This document shows, piece by piece, positions 43,191-54,251 of a stretch of 64,000 nucleotides of DNA. The translations under genes were made by a program, and so were the position numbers. How positions within the stretch are numbered: position 1 is the stretch's first letter; every line of letters starts with the position of its first letter. The stretch lies in assembly GCF_026626745.1 (NCBI RefSeq), contig NZ_JAPNJW010000001.1, positions 4,386,001 to 4,450,000 on the forward strand. Reading direction: 5' to 3'. The notes beneath the pieces were generated by a model, which was not told the DNA's origin, did not search any database, and saw nothing but the letters and a program-made list of their open reading frames with translations. The DNA comes from Nannocystis sp. RBIL2 (GTDB taxonomy: Bacteria; Myxococcota_A; Polyangia; Nannocystales; Nannocystaceae).

Positions 43191-43994
43191 TCAGGCGCGG
43201 CGCCCCGGCGCCGACGCGAGGGCGTGGGCCACCCCCGCCTTGAGGTCGCCTAGCACTGTGACCTGGCCGAAGTCGACGCCGAGCCGCACGATCGCCTGCG
43301 CCACGGTCGGCCCGACGCCGGTCACCACCGCCGCCGCACCGAGCAGGCGGACGCCCGCGGCCGCCCTGGCGAGCGCCTCGATCGCCACAGTGTCCATGCG
43401 GCGCACGCCGGTGACATCGAGGATCGCAGTGTGGGCGCGGTGCTGCGTCACCCCGGACAGCAGCGTGTCGGTCATCTGCGTCGCCCGCTGGGCGTCGAGC
43501 TTGCCGATCAGCGGCATCACCAGCACGCCCTCGGCCACCGGCAGGAGCGGCGTCGCCATCTCGAGCGTCGCCTCGAGCTGGGCCTGCGCCTCGGCGTCCT
43601 CGGCCAGCTTCTTGGCGGTCACGTCCTCGAACCACCCGATCACGCCGACGATCGCCCCGCTCGCGTCGCGCAGCGGGATGCGGTGGCGGTCGACCCAGAT
43701 CGTGCCGCCTTTCTCGTCGGGGAAGGCCAGGCGCACATACAGCCGCTGCTCGCCCGACTCGATCACGTCGACGTCGTCCGCGCGGTACTCCGCGGCGTTG
43801 TCTCGCCACCACAGGTCCGTGTCCGCCAGCCCCACCAGGTCCTGCGGCGAGGCCAGGCCGCAGAGCTTCGCCATCGCCCGATTGCCGCCCAGGTACCGCG
43901 AGTCGCGGTCCTTCCAGAACATCGCCCACGGCATCGAGTCGGCCACCGCCTGGAACAGCGCCAGTCGCCCTGCGAGATCGGGACCTTCAGTCAT
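43191..43994 (-). CDS. PAS-STAS signalling protein (RsbR-like)
   Basis: ATG 43994 yields 267 residues. An N-terminal PAS domain (about 10-125) has MPWAMFWKDRDSRYLGGNRAMAKLCG and ends in the PAC-like VGVIGWFEDVTAKK. A helical linker leads to a STAS domain (about 150-262) with VMPLIGKLDAQRA and AILDVTGVRRMDT, where the Thr after LDVTG is the phosphorylation position in RsbR/RsbS stressosome proteins. It probably senses a small molecule or redox state and passes a signal through a kinase not seen here. The PAS cofactor is unknown. Confidence 0.88.
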   Translation of the reverse strand: MTEGPDLAGRLALFQAVADSMPWAMFWKDRDSRYLGGNRAMAKLCGLASPQDLVGLADTDLWWRDNAAEYRADDVDVIESGEQRLYVRLAFPDEKGGTIWVDRHRIPLRDASGAIVGVIGWFEDVTAKKLAEDAEAQAQLEATLEMATPLLPVAEGVLVMPLIGKLDAQRATQMTDTLLSGVTQHRAHTAILDVTGVRRMDTVAIEALARAAAGVRLLGAAAVVTGVGPTVAQAIVRLGVDFGQVTVLGDLKAGVAHALASAPGRRA

Positions 43995-44037
43995 GCGCGG
44001 CGACCGTATCACGCCGCAAAACGCCGTAAAGGGGTCC

Positions 44038-44937
44038 TCAGACGGCGCGCGCTGCCGACGGAGACGCCTGCGCCACCGGGAACGCATGCTCCAGCGCGGC
44101 GAGGTCGTCGCTCGACAGGGTCAGCGCCCCAGCCGCCGCGCTGTCGATGGCGCTGGTGATCTTGCTCGCCCCCGGGATCGGGATGATCACCGGCGAACGG
44201 GCCAGGAGCCACGCGAGGGCGATCTGGAACGGGGACACCCCGTGGTCGGCGGCGACGCGGCGGAGCGTCGGATCGTCCGCGACGCGGTGCTTGCCGCGCG
44301 AGCCGTTGACGGGGCTGTAGGCGAGGTAGGCGATCTTCTCCGCCTCGCACAAGGAGATCACCCCATTGCTGAAGTCGCGGCGGTCGAACACGCCGCAGCG
44401 ATTCTGCACACTGACGATCGGCGCCACCTGCTGGGCGCGGCGGATCTGCGCCGCTGTCACATTGGACAGACCGATGTGCATGATCTTGCCGGCGCGGCGC
44501 AGCTCGGCGAGCGCGCCGACGCTGTCTTCGAGCTGCACCACGTCGTCGACCGCGTGGAGCTGGTAGAGCGTGATCGCGGGGACCTTCAGCGCCTTGAGGC
44601 TGGCCTCGCAGGCCGCCTTGAGTCGACGGGGGTGAGCATCGGTGACCCATGCGCCGCCGGGTCGGGTGAGCCCGCCCTTGGTCGCGACGACCACCGACTC
44701 GGGCGCGGGCCACTGCTCGAGCGCCGCCTCGATCAGCTTCTCGTTGTGCCCGATCTCCGCCTGGTCGAGGCAGTACACGTCGGCGGTGTCGATCAGCGTC
44801 ACGCCGGCGCGCAGCGACGCGTGCACCACCTTGATCGCCTCCGACTTCGCCGGCCTGCCTTCCAGCGAGAGCGGCATGCCGCCGAGGCCGATGCAGGACA
44901 CTTGGAGACCGGTGGAGCCGAGCGGTCGAAGGTTCAT
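44038..44937 (-). CDS. Aldo/keto reductase
   Basis: From ATG 44937 the protein has 299 residues. The TIM-barrel active-site tetrad is visible: D and Y of DTADVY, K of VVATKGG and H of LYQLHAVD. Conserved NADPH-binding features are near the C-terminus (IPIPGASKITSAI). The sequence resembles the AKR clade of oxidoreductases acting on small carbonyls or sugar aldehydes. The specific substrate is unknown. It is monocistronic by spacing, 43 bp from the PAS-STAS gene downstream. Confidence 0.93.
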   Translation of the reverse strand: MNLRPLGSTGLQVSCIGLGGMPLSLEGRPAKSEAIKVVHASLRAGVTLIDTADVYCLDQAEIGHNEKLIEAALEQWPAPESVVVATKGGLTRPGGAWVTDAHPRRLKAACEASLKALKVPAITLYQLHAVDDVVQLEDSVGALAELRRAGKIMHIGLSNVTAAQIRRAQQVAPIVSVQNRCGVFDRRDFSNGVISLCEAEKIAYLAYSPVNGSRGKHRVADDPTLRRVAADHGVSPFQIALAWLLARSPVIIPIPGASKITSAIDSAAAGALTLSSDDLAALEHAFPVAQASPSAARAV

Positions 44938-45224
44938 CGTGGTGGTCCTCGCGGTGCGAACCGACCACTTAGCACAGAACCTAGAACATCGGACACGGGC
45001 ACTTCTGCCCGCATCCGTGGCCACTGCGCGTTCTCGCACGACGCCGCGCTGCCGCGTGTCCACCGCCGGTGAAACCCGTGAAGCCAACTTCATCTCACCG
45101 GGGGTTTCGCGGTCGTCGATCGAAGGACGAGCGCGTGTTGCAGTCGCGTCATCCGGACGGCGCGCGACCGTGCGCCGTGTGTCGCATCGCCGCGACGCCG
45201 CCCCCGATCGCGCGTCCTCGTGGT
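44938..45224. other. 287-bp divergent intergenic region, no gene
   Basis: It separates the aldo/keto reductase from the IgGFc-like lipoprotein. I see no repeat of the 14-bp family and no convincing promoter. Confidence 0.4.
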
Positions 45225-47110
45225 ATGGCGGACGTCATGGTCTGGACAGCTCGCAGCTTGCTTACTCTTGGTGTCGCCCTCCCACTCGCCGCGTGCAGCG
45301 ACGACGGCGGGCGCCTCGACTCGGCCTCGGCCACCCTGCCGACCACCAACTCGACGGTGAACCCGTCGACCACCGTGTCGACCGACACGCCCACGGGCAC
45401 CGGCACCTCGACCGACGGCGGCACTGCCAGCGACAGCGACGGCACCAGCACCACCGACGGCGTCGACTCGATCACCACCCTGCCGACCTCGACGACCTCG
45501 ACCACCGTCGGCCCGACCACCGACGGTCCGGACACCACCACCACCAGCGAAGGTCCCTGTCCCGAAGACCAGATCGAGTGCGACGGCACCACCGCCAAGG
45601 TGTGCGACGGCATGGGCGGCTTCAAGTCAGAGACCCCGTGCGCGATGGCCTGCGCCGAGCCGCTCGGCTGCGTCACCTGCGTGCCCGGCTCGACCCAGTG
45701 CGTCGGTCAGGTCTCGCAGGTGTGCAAGCAGGACGGCAGCGGCTGGGAGGACCAGAACGACTGCGATCCGGTGCAGGGCCTCGCGTGCGACCCGGGCACC
45801 GGCCAGTGCCTGGGCGCGTGCGCCGACCTCGGCCTGTCGTACATCGGCTGCGACTACTACCCCACCGTGCTGCAGCAGCTCGACGGCTTCCAGGCCAACC
45901 CGTACGCGGTCGCCGTCGCCAACACCAGCGCGAGCCCGGCCAACGTCACGGTCACGCGCGGCGGCAACCCGGTGGCCATGGCCACCGTCCCCGCCAACAG
46001 CGTCCAGGTGATGGAGCTGCCGTGGGTCGCCGAGCTGTACTCCGGCACCGGCCCCTCCGTCCTCGTGACCGACGGCGCCTACCGCCTGCGCTCGACCCAG
46101 CCGGTCACCGTCTACCAGTTCAACCCGCTCAACGCCGACGTCACCAACGACGCCTCGCTGCTGCTGCCGGTCAACACCTGGACCGGCAACTACCTGGTCG
46201 CCTCGTGGCCGTTCTGGAACGGCTTCGGCTACGCCGGCTTCTACGCCGTCACCGCGCGCCACGACAACACCACGGTCACCCTCAAGGCGCCCAAGGGCGG
46301 CACCCCGACCCAGGCCGGCGGCGGCGTCGACGGCCAGGGCAACGGCGTCGTCGTGCTCAACGAGGGCGACGTCATTCAGGTCCTCTCGGCCACCAACGGC
46401 GACGAGACCGGCGCCATCGTCACCGCCGACAAGCCCGTGCAGGTGTTCGGCGGCCACGAGTGCACCCAGGTCCCGATCGGCGTCACCGCCTGCGATCACC
46501 TCGAGGAGTCGATGTTCCCGATCGAGGCCCTGGCCAAGGAGTACATCGTCGTCCCGCCGTCGCAGGACAACGGCAACGCCGAGAAGGCCGTGATCGTCCG
46601 CATCGTCGCCTCCGAGGCCAACACCACCCTCACCTTCGATCCCGACCAGCCGGTGGGCAAGGTCCTCGCCAACGCCGGCGACTTCGTCGAGATCCCGACC
46701 ACGGTCGCCAAGTTCGTCGTCACCGCCGACAAGAAGATCCTCGTCGCCGAGTACATGGTCGGCCAGGACGCCGGCTACGGCACCTCCGATCCGGCCATGC
46801 TCCTCGCGGTGCCGACGGCCCAGTTCCGCTCGAACTACCTGATGTACGCCCAGCCCGGCTGGAGCGCCAACTTCGTCGACATCCTCGCGCCGACCGGCGC
46901 CACCGTCCAGGTCGACGGCGCCGCCGTCGGCAACTTCTCCGCCATCGGCGCCACCGGCTTCAGCCTCGCCCACGTCCCGCTCAACAACGGCACCGCGGCA
47001 GCCACAGCGTCAGCGCCGATCAGAAGGTCGGCATCAGCGTCTACGGCGTGCTCAACTACGGCAGCTACTGGTACCCGGGCGGCCTCGACCTCGACGTCAT
47101 CCCGCAGTGA
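45225..47110 (+). CDS. IgGFc-binding-like lipoprotein with late frameshift
   Basis: ATG 45225 begins a 600-residue lipoprotein: lipobox LPLAAC, a long Thr/Ser/Asp linker (about 30-108), a Cys-rich segment (CDGMGG to CADLGLSYIGC) and an IgGFc-like domain with TNDASLLLP, DHLEESMFPI and DPAMLLAVPTAQF. After VPLNNGT the frame continues into unrelated residues, but the next frame reads GSHSVSADQKVGISVYGVLNY and ends at 47110 with GGLDLDVIPQ, the expected family ending. The two parts join only by adding one base near 46998-47002. A repeat pair lies inside the frame at 45556. The third IgGFc-like copy in this window, it is more divergent than the tandem pair. Confidence 0.75.
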
Positions 47111-47116
47111 TCCGAC

Positions 47117-47158
47117 CATGTCCCTCGGGACATGTTTCTTACGACATGTCCTTCGGGT
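47117..47158. repeat. 14-bp repeat array, three units
   Basis: Units at 47117, 47131 and 47145 lie between the ends of two converging genes. The first hairpin is perfect: CATGTCC-CTCG-GGACATG. Confidence 0.88.
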
Positions 47159-47159
47159 C

Positions 47160-47675
47160 TCACACGCCGCGCCGCTCGAGCGCGCTGAACAGGTCGTCCG
47201 TGAACTGCACCTCGTCGGTGGTCGCGTGCAGGTCGCGGCCGAGCGTCAGCGCGGCCACGGAGATCAGCATCGCCACCACCTTCGAGCGCACCAGGTACTC
47301 GACGTGGTCGAACGCGTCGTTGTGCTGCTTGCCCCACCGCTTGAGCTCGTCGCGGGCGGAGGGCGAGTAGCCGGCCATCTCGGCCCACTCGTGGAACACG
47401 GTCAGACGGCCGAGGCTCATCTCGCGCTCGGCCCGGCCCGTGTAGAATTGCAGGGCCCCGAGCGTCGCCTGGCCCTTGAGCCTGGTGATGAGGAACCGCT
47501 CCGCCGGACGCCACAGCAGCACCTCGGTGCCGTCCACCTGATAGACGTCCGCGTCTGCGTCGTTCCAGGCGAAGGCCACCTCCGCAGGTGTGCCCGAAAC
47601 CCCTGGCGGTGGGAAGTGCGCAAACGCCGGGCGGACATTATCGCCCGCCGCGTGTCGCCGCGGCGGCGCGTTCAC
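47160..47675 (-). CDS. STAS/SpoIIAA-like protein, second example
   Basis: The 171-residue protein starts at GTG 47675, overlapping the upstream stop (GTGA). After an N-terminal extension the strands VYQVDGTEVLLWRPAERFLITRLKGQATLGALQFYTGRAER, DHVEYLVRSKVVAMLISVAAL and a final helix fit a SpoIIAA/STAS-like fold like the gene at 39367. It is translationally coupled to the large carboxypeptidase-regulatory protein upstream and may work with it. Function is unknown. Confidence 0.7.
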   Translation of the reverse strand: MNAPPRRHAAGDNVRPAFAHFPPPGVSGTPAEVAFAWNDADADVYQVDGTEVLLWRPAERFLITRLKGQATLGALQFYTGRAEREMSLGRLTVFHEWAEMAGYSPSARDELKRWGKQHNDAFDHVEYLVRSKVVAMLISVAALTLGRDLHATTDEVQFTDDLFSALERRGV

Positions 47676-50650
47676 GGAGGCGCCGCGGTGGTCAGCTCCA
47701 CAGTCGCCCCGCGGGCCAAGCCGAGGCGCAGCGTCGTGCCGACCGGCACGCGCGTCAGCTGCTCGTACAGGTAGCGCCGCTCGCCGGTCACGTCCTCGCC
47801 GTCGACGCTGACGATCACGTCGCCGCCGCGCAGCCCGGCCGCCGCCGCCGGCGAACCAGGCCGTACCAGCGCGACCTCGAACTTGCGCTGCGTGGGGTCG
47901 GCCGCCGGCGCGCCGAGCTTGATCGCGTAGCCGAGGTCTCCGCTCGCGTCGCCCGGCTTGAGCCGCTGCTTGGCGACCCGGATCGGCGGCAGCTCGACCT
48001 CGGGCCCGCCGGTGATGGTGGTCGTCAGCACCGTCTGGCTGTACTCCACCGCGGCGCCGCGCGGCGCCGCCACCAGCAGCGTCACCAGGCCGACCGGCGC
48101 CCCTTCGACCTCGAAGCGGCCCTGGGCGTCGGTGCGCGGCACGTCGCGGTCGTCGACCACGAAGCCGGCGCCCTGGTTGACCCGCACCGCCGCGCCGACC
48201 ACCGGCGCGCCCTCGAGATCGACCACAGTGCCGCGCAGCTTGACCTTCGCCGCCAGCTCGACCCGCACCCCGGCCCGCTCCTCACCTGACCCGAGAGACA
48301 CCTCGGTGTCCTGCGTGCCCTCGGGGGCGCTGACCGACAGCTTGTAGTCGCCGGCCGGCAGCTCGGCGAAGCTCCACGCCCCACCTGTCCGAAAGAACCG
48401 GTCGGTGCGCTGGTAGCCGGTCTTCGCGTCGCTCAGCGTCGCCGAGAACTCCTGCGGCGACCCGCCGCCCTTCACCGCGACCGTCCCCGCCAGCCGTCCG
48501 GTCGGCGCGATCGTCAGCGTCACCTCGGCGCCGAGCGCCACGTGCTCGACGGTCGTCTCGCCGCCGCCGCGGCGGAACGCGCGGACCGTGTACTTGCCGG
48601 GGAACAACTCCTCGACCGCGAAGCGGCCCTCGGCGTCGGTCAGGTGCGGCCGGTCGGTCAGGGCGAAGAACCGGGACAGCGCTCCGCCGGGCCCCCGCGC
48701 GCTCTCCGACTCGCGCGTCGCCTCGACGAACGCGTCGCTCACCACCGCGCCGCCCTCGTCGCGCACCACCCCGACGATCTTCCCGTTGCCGGTCTCGACC
48801 ACCAGCTCGACGGTCGCCACCGCGTCGGCCTCGACCGTCACTTTCGCCCCCTGCACGTCGTCGTCGCCGGTCCCGGGCGCGCGCAGCTTGACCCCGCCGC
48901 GCGTGGCCGACACCCGGTACTCGCCGGCCGCCGCTTCGGGCACGTGGAACGACCCGTCGTCGCCCGTCATCGCCGACGTGCGCCGCCCCGGCCCCTGCAG
49001 CGACACCTGCGCCCGCCCGACCGGGTTGCCGTGGACGTCGCGGACCTTGCCGCGGACCTGCCCCGACGCCGGCAGCTCGACGCGGATGTCCTCGAGGTCC
49101 TGTCCTTCGGGCAAGATCACTTCGATCGGCTTGTCCGGGGTCGGCCGATTGGCGCCCTTCGAGAACGCGCGCACCTCGTACTTGCCGGGCTGAAGCCCCG
49201 CCAGCGCGAAGCGGCCTTGCCCGTCCGAGTCGACGAACGCCGGCCCGGACGCGCGCGGCGGCGCCTGCCCGGCGTCGGCCTTGATCCGCGCCATCACGCT
49301 GATCCCCGCCGCCGGCTCGCCCTTCGCCGTCGTCACGGTGCCGCGGATCGCCTGACCCGGCGCGACGTCCCACCGCAGGCCCTCGATCGGCTGGTCCGCG
49401 ACCGTCACCGGCGCGTACTTCTCGGCCGACACGAACCCCTCGCAGCGCACCGTCACGTCGTAGCTGCCCGGCAGGAGGCCCGGGACGCGCACCCGCCCGT
49501 CGGCCTCGATCTCCGCCCCGAATTCGCGCTCGTTCCCGCCATGAAGACTCACCTGGCCCTTCGGACAGGACGCTCCGCCCGGCGTCACCACCACGGAGCC
49601 GGCGATCGTCGTCGCCGGGTGGGCCTCGATCACGATCGCCTCCGACGTCTCGCCGAGCCCGAGCACCACCTGCTCCGCCGCCATGCCGAACGCGTCGTCG
49701 GCGGTCACGCTCGGCTTGTACGCGCCGGGCGAGAGCTGGGCGATGCGGAAGTTACCGCCGGCGTCGGTGATCGACAGGCCGCCGCCGCCGCCGAAGAACG
49801 TATCGCCGCGCTCCGCAGTGACCTTCGCGCCCTCCACCGGCGAGCCGTCACCCGCGCGCACCACCTTGCCGACCAGCACCGACTCCGGCGTCAGGTACAG
49901 CTCGAACCGGTGCCCCGGCGCGGCCCCGCGGTCGCTGCCCGGCGCGTAGCCGTCGGCGCGCGCGAACACCTGCGGCTGCCCCGGCGCCAGCCACAGCGAG
50001 AACGTCCCCTCCGCGGCCGACGTGGTGAACGCCATGCCCGAGCCCGCGAACACCCCGCCCGCGCTGACGATCGCGCCCTCGACCGCCCCGCCGCTCAAAT
50101 CCTTGACGACCCCGTGGATCTCCACGCCCCCGCCGCGCAGCGTGATGTCGATGCCGAGCGCCTCGCCCCCGGCCACGAGGTCGACCATGTCGAGGTTGGT
50201 CGGCTGATCGCCACGCGTGTAGAAGGCCGGCACGTGCCCCGGCGCCGACGCGCTCACCGAGTGCCGCACCGCCCACAGCCCTTCGATCCGGTAGTGCCCG
50301 TCGCGCTCGCTGGCGGCGCACGGCGGCGTGAAGGTGTCGCGCGCGTCGAGCAGCCCGGACGCCGCGATCGCGCACACCTGCGCCCCCGCGATCGGCTGGC
50401 CCTTGTCGTCGCGCACGGTCCCGGCGATCGCAGCCTTCGCCAGCTTGCGCGGGTCGACCTGCACCGCCGGCGCGGGCGGCCCGGCGACCACCGGCTGGAC
50501 CGCCGGGGCTTCCTTCGCGCCCTCGGCCCGCGCCTTTTCTTCCTGTCCCTTCAGACATGTCGCCCAGGCCACCCCGGCGACCCCCAGGCCGATCGGCAGA
50601 AACCACAAGATCCGCGACCGACCCTCGCGTCCGCCGTTCCGCTGCGTCAT
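47672..50650 (-). CDS. Large membrane-anchored protein: carboxypeptidase regulatory-like repeats plus PDZ
   Basis: The 992-residue protein begins at ATG 50650. One N-terminal membrane helix (about 14-31) is followed by a Pro/Ala linker. At least eight repeats then show the carboxypeptidase regulatory-like (transthyretin-fold) pattern GTVRDDKGQPIAGA ... YRIEG, for example near residues 75, 178, 258, 352, 435, 540, 640 and 830. The C-terminal 100 residues form a PDZ domain (RPGSPAAAAGLRGGDVIVSVDGEDV). The first helix is uncleaved, so the repeats are predicted to face the periplasm. Such proteins may sense or scaffold envelope partners. Several repeat doublets (48384, 49085, 49552, 50542) lie inside the frame. 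Confidence 0.88.
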   Translation of the reverse strand: MTQRNGGREGRSRILWFLPIGLGVAGVAWATCLKGQEEKARAEGAKEAPAVQPVVAGPPAPAVQVDPRKLAKAAIAGTVRDDKGQPIAGAQVCAIAASGLLDARDTFTPPCAASERDGHYRIEGLWAVRHSVSASAPGHVPAFYTRGDQPTNLDMVDLVAGGEALGIDITLRGGGVEIHGVVKDLSGGAVEGAIVSAGGVFAGSGMAFTTSAAEGTFSLWLAPGQPQVFARADGYAPGSDRGAAPGHRFELYLTPESVLVGKVVRAGDGSPVEGAKVTAERGDTFFGGGGGLSITDAGGNFRIAQLSPGAYKPSVTADDAFGMAAEQVVLGLGETSEAIVIEAHPATTIAGSVVVTPGGASCPKGQVSLHGGNEREFGAEIEADGRVRVPGLLPGSYDVTVRCEGFVSAEKYAPVTVADQPIEGLRWDVAPGQAIRGTVTTAKGEPAAGISVMARIKADAGQAPPRASGPAFVDSDGQGRFALAGLQPGKYEVRAFSKGANRPTPDKPIEVILPEGQDLEDIRVELPASGQVRGKVRDVHGNPVGRAQVSLQGPGRRTSAMTGDDGSFHVPEAAAGEYRVSATRGGVKLRAPGTGDDDVQGAKVTVEADAVATVELVVETGNGKIVGVVRDEGGAVVSDAFVEATRESESARGPGGALSRFFALTDRPHLTDAEGRFAVEELFPGKYTVRAFRRGGGETTVEHVALGAEVTLTIAPTGRLAGTVAVKGGGSPQEFSATLSDAKTGYQRTDRFFRTGGAWSFAELPAGDYKLSVSAPEGTQDTEVSLGSGEERAGVRVELAAKVKLRGTVVDLEGAPVVGAAVRVNQGAGFVVDDRDVPRTDAQGRFEVEGAPVGLVTLLVAAPRGAAVEYSQTVLTTTITGGPEVELPPIRVAKQRLKPGDASGDLGYAIKLGAPAADPTQRKFEVALVRPGSPAAAAGLRGGDVIVSVDGEDVTGERRYLYEQLTRVPVGTTLRLGLARGATVELTTAAPP

Positions 50651-51206
50651 GCGCTCCTGTCTAGGCCCTCGGGCCGGCGACCGTCAAGGCAGCCAGGCGG
50701 CCGCCCCGGCCGCAGCGTGGCCGGGGTCGTGGCCCGGAGGACCTTCGTCGCGCCGATCGGGTCACCACCCGGCGACGAGCCAGCGCTCGCCGGCGACGCT
50801 CTGGCCCATCGTCGCTTCACCGGCCGCTCCGCCGCGGCCTTGGACCTGCCTCCAAGGACAGGTCGAGAGTCGGCGGGGTTCTCGACCACGCCTCGCCCGG
50901 GCCTCGCCGGCCGTCAGTGCGCGCGGACGACCGCCGCGACCCGGGACGAGGGGTGGTCGAGATCCCGCACCGACCAATCCTTCATCTCGCCTGGCTGGCC
51001 GCGGCCGCGTCGGGGAGGACCAGGGTGGACAGGGCGGCGAGCGAACCGCCGACGAGCAGGACACCGAGCAAATAGAGGGCACCGGGACCGCGAGGACGAT
51101 AGCGAGGGCGCGTCATGCTTCGGGTCAACGACGCGCCTCGCCCCGCGGTCTGCCGGCGCTGTCACTCTTCTCGCGTCCCGCGACCTCGGATAAGCTCGGC
51201 GTCGGC
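50651..51206. other. 556-bp gap with a repeat pair and a possible small ORF
   Basis: It contains the 14-bp pair at 50845 and 50859 and the small minus-strand frame at 50982-51116. Other frames are Arg/Pro-rich and not supported. It must contain the promoters for the divergent ABC operon. Confidence 0.4.
50982..51116 (-). CDS. Putative small membrane protein (44 aa)
   Basis: ATG 51116 opens a 44-residue frame: basic N-terminus MTRPRYRPRGPG, then a clear hydrophobic helix of about 22 residues ending SLAALSTLVLPD and a short Ala-rich tail. The third positions are GC-rich like a coding gene. A further 23-codon frame overlaps its stop (ATGA at 50982-50985). It is inference that either is translated; no ribosome site is visible. 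Confidence 0.4.
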   Translation of the reverse strand: MTRPRYRPRGPGALYLLGVLLVGGSLAALSTLVLPDAAAASQAR

Positions 51207-52111
51207 GTGGCCACCTCATCCACTTTCTTGCGCGACGCGTGGCTGATCGCCGGCTTCGATCTCCGCGAATCGATCCGGACCCGCCGCGCCCTCGTCCTCG
51301 CGCTCCTCTATCTGCTCGTCGCCTCGATCACGAGCTACATCTACGTCGAGGTCGTCCGCTTCGCCCAGGAGGCGACCTCGGAGGTCATCGCCGGCATGAG
51401 CGACGCCGGAGACAAGATCGCCGCGGCCTCCGCCGCCGGGGCCGCGGAGGCCGCCGGCTACAGCGGCCTCCTCTACGTGATCGCGGGCGGCGACCAGGCG
51501 ATCGCAAACCACTTGGCGACTTACCCGCCGATGGTGCTCGTGTTCGCGTGGTTCTCGCTCGGCGCCTTGCCGTGGCTGATCGCGCTCACCAGCTACGACC
51601 TCGTCGCCGGCGACCTCCACCTGCGCACCGTCCGGTTCGTCGCCCTGCGGACCAGCCGCGGCGCGTTCGTCCTCGGCAAGCTGCTGTCGCAGGTGCTGCT
51701 GGTCGCGCTGATCGCCGGCCTCGGCATGCTGCCCGTGCTCCTGATCGGCGGCGTCTACCTGCCGCGCTTCGACGTCGTCGACACCGTGCTCGCCTTGCTG
51801 CGCGCCTGGCCGATCCTGGCCCTGTTCGCCTTCGCGGTGCTCGGCCCGGTCGCCTGCGCCTCGCAGCTGGTGCGCGGACCCGGAGCCGCGCGCGCCCTGG
51901 CGACCTTCTTCCTGTTCGTGCTGTGGATCCTCGGGATCTGGGCCGCGTTCGCCCCGGGCCTGTCGGCGCTGCGCTGGCTGACCCCGTTCGCCTACAAGAC
52001 GTATTTCTTCCACCCTGACCTTTTGTACAGGTTGATGAACGCGGCCGGCTGCGCCGCCCTGTGCGCCGGTTACACCTGGCTCGGCTTCCAGGTCTTCCGT
52101 CGGAGGGACCT

Positions 52112-52115
<4 letters not shown>
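51207..52115 (+). CDS. ABC exporter permease
   Basis: GTG 51207 gives 302 residues with about six transmembrane helices, beginning with DAWLIAGFDLRESIRTRRALVLALLYLLVASI. The conserved core of ABC-2 permeases is visible: LTSYDLVAGDLHLRTVRFVALRTSRGAFVLGKLL. The ATPase gene overlaps its stop codon by GTGA. Permeases of this kind export lipids, polysaccharides or drugs. A pair of the 14-bp repeat lies near the end of the gene (52014). Confidence 0.87.
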
Positions 52116-53035
<920 letters not shown>

Positions 53036-53087
53036 GCTGTGACGCCATCCACGGTCCTCGGCGCCGAGACGGCGCTAAGGAATCGGC

Positions 53088-54251
53088 ATGGCTCGCTCGA
53101 TGTCGCATCGTGTCCACCTGTGGTTCGCGTGGGCGCTCGTGGTCGCGTGTACCGACAATGACGGACAGCGTGGGGAGCTCACGGACGGTGGACCACCGCT
53201 CGAGGGCCCGACCGCGGCGAGCCTGCCGCCGGGCATCTTCCTCACCGACGGAGAGGCCGGGGGCACCAGCGCGGGCGTGGACGACAAGCTCGACCTGCCC
53301 GCCGGCGACGACAGCAGCAGCGGCGACGACGGCCTCGGCCCGCGCGGCTGCGACAAGGTCGACTTCCTGTTCGTCATCGACAACTCCAACTCGATGGCCG
53401 ACGAGCAGAGCAGTTTGATCGCCTCGTTCCCCGGCTTCATCGCCGCGATCGAGAATACCCTCGAGGCCGACGACTACCATATCATGGCGATCTCGACCGA
53501 CGACGGTGACCCCGGCAACGGCGACGAGGACTGCGACTTTCAGCAGTGCATCTGCGCCCCCGCGCCGACCTGCTGCCAGGACGTGTGCGACACGATCTTC
53601 AAGGGCACGACCTGCAACGGCACCCCGTGCGACCAGGTCAGCATCGACGCCTGCGAGTTCCAGTACGGCAGCGGCCGTCAGTTCGATCAGTACGGCACCC
53701 GCTGCTCGATCGCCGACGATCGCCGCTACATGCTGCAGTCGCAGCCCGACATCGTCTCGACCTTCGCCTGCACCGCCGGCATCGGCGCGTTCGGCAGCGG
53801 CGACGAGCGGCCGATCCAGGCCGCGCTGGCCGCCCTCGGGGACGTGCAGAACGGCCCTGGCGGCTGCAACGAGGGCTTTCTGCGCGACGACGCGATCCTC
53901 GTGCTCGTCCTCATCACCGACGAGGAGGACGACAACATCGACGTGGGCGAGGGCTCGCCGGGCGAGCCGGCCGCGTGGTACGAGGCGGTGGTGGCCGCCA
54001 AGCGCGGCGTCCCGGACGCCGCGGTGGTCCTCGGCCTGGTCGGCGACAGCAACCTCCCTGGCGGCCTGTGCCCGCCCGTCTGGGACCCCGACGAGGACGG
54101 CGGCGAGGCGGCCCCGCGCCTGCAGTCGTTCGTCCAGATGTTCTCCGGCGGCGTGATCGGCAGCGTCTGCTCCACCGACTACACCCCGTTCTTCCTCGAG
54201 GCCGTCAGCGTCATCGACACCGCCTGCGACACCTTCGTCCCGGTCGGCTGA
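53088..54251 (+). CDS. VWA-like Cys-rich lipoprotein, intact MIDAS
   Basis: ATG 53088 gives 387 residues. A hydrophobic leader ending in VVAC (weak lipobox) is followed by an acidic Gly/Asp linker. A von Willebrand A-like domain begins KVDFLFVIDNSNSM, with the MIDAS metal motif DxSxS intact, followed by SSLIASFPGF. The inserted loop contains many cysteines (CDFQQCICAPAPTCCQDVC). The fold ends in ILVLVLITDEEDDN and VVLGLVGDSN. VWA domains in surface proteins bind ligands through a divalent metal. The next gene (54554) is a paralog with the motif changed. Confidence 0.85.
   Translation: MARSMSHRVHLWFAWALVVACTDNDGQRGELTDGGPPLEGPTAASLPPGIFLTDGEAGGTSAGVDDKLDLPAGDDSSSGDDGLGPRGCDKVDFLFVIDNSNSMADEQSSLIASFPGFIAAIENTLEADDYHIMAISTDDGDPGNGDEDCDFQQCICAPAPTCCQDVCDTIFKGTTCNGTPCDQVSIDACEFQYGSGRQFDQYGTRCSIADDRRYMLQSQPDIVSTFACTAGIGAFGSGDERPIQAALAALGDVQNGPGGCNEGFLRDDAILVLVLITDEEDDNIDVGEGSPGEPAAWYEAVVAAKRGVPDAAVVLGLVGDSNLPGGLCPPVWDPDEDGGEAAPRLQSFVQMFSGGVIGSVCSTDYTPFFLEAVSVIDTACDTFVPVG

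Noticed and set aside
46990..47010. Programmed ribosomal frameshift in the IgGFc-like gene
   Set aside because: No slippery heptamer or downstream structure was visible; a single-base indel is simpler.
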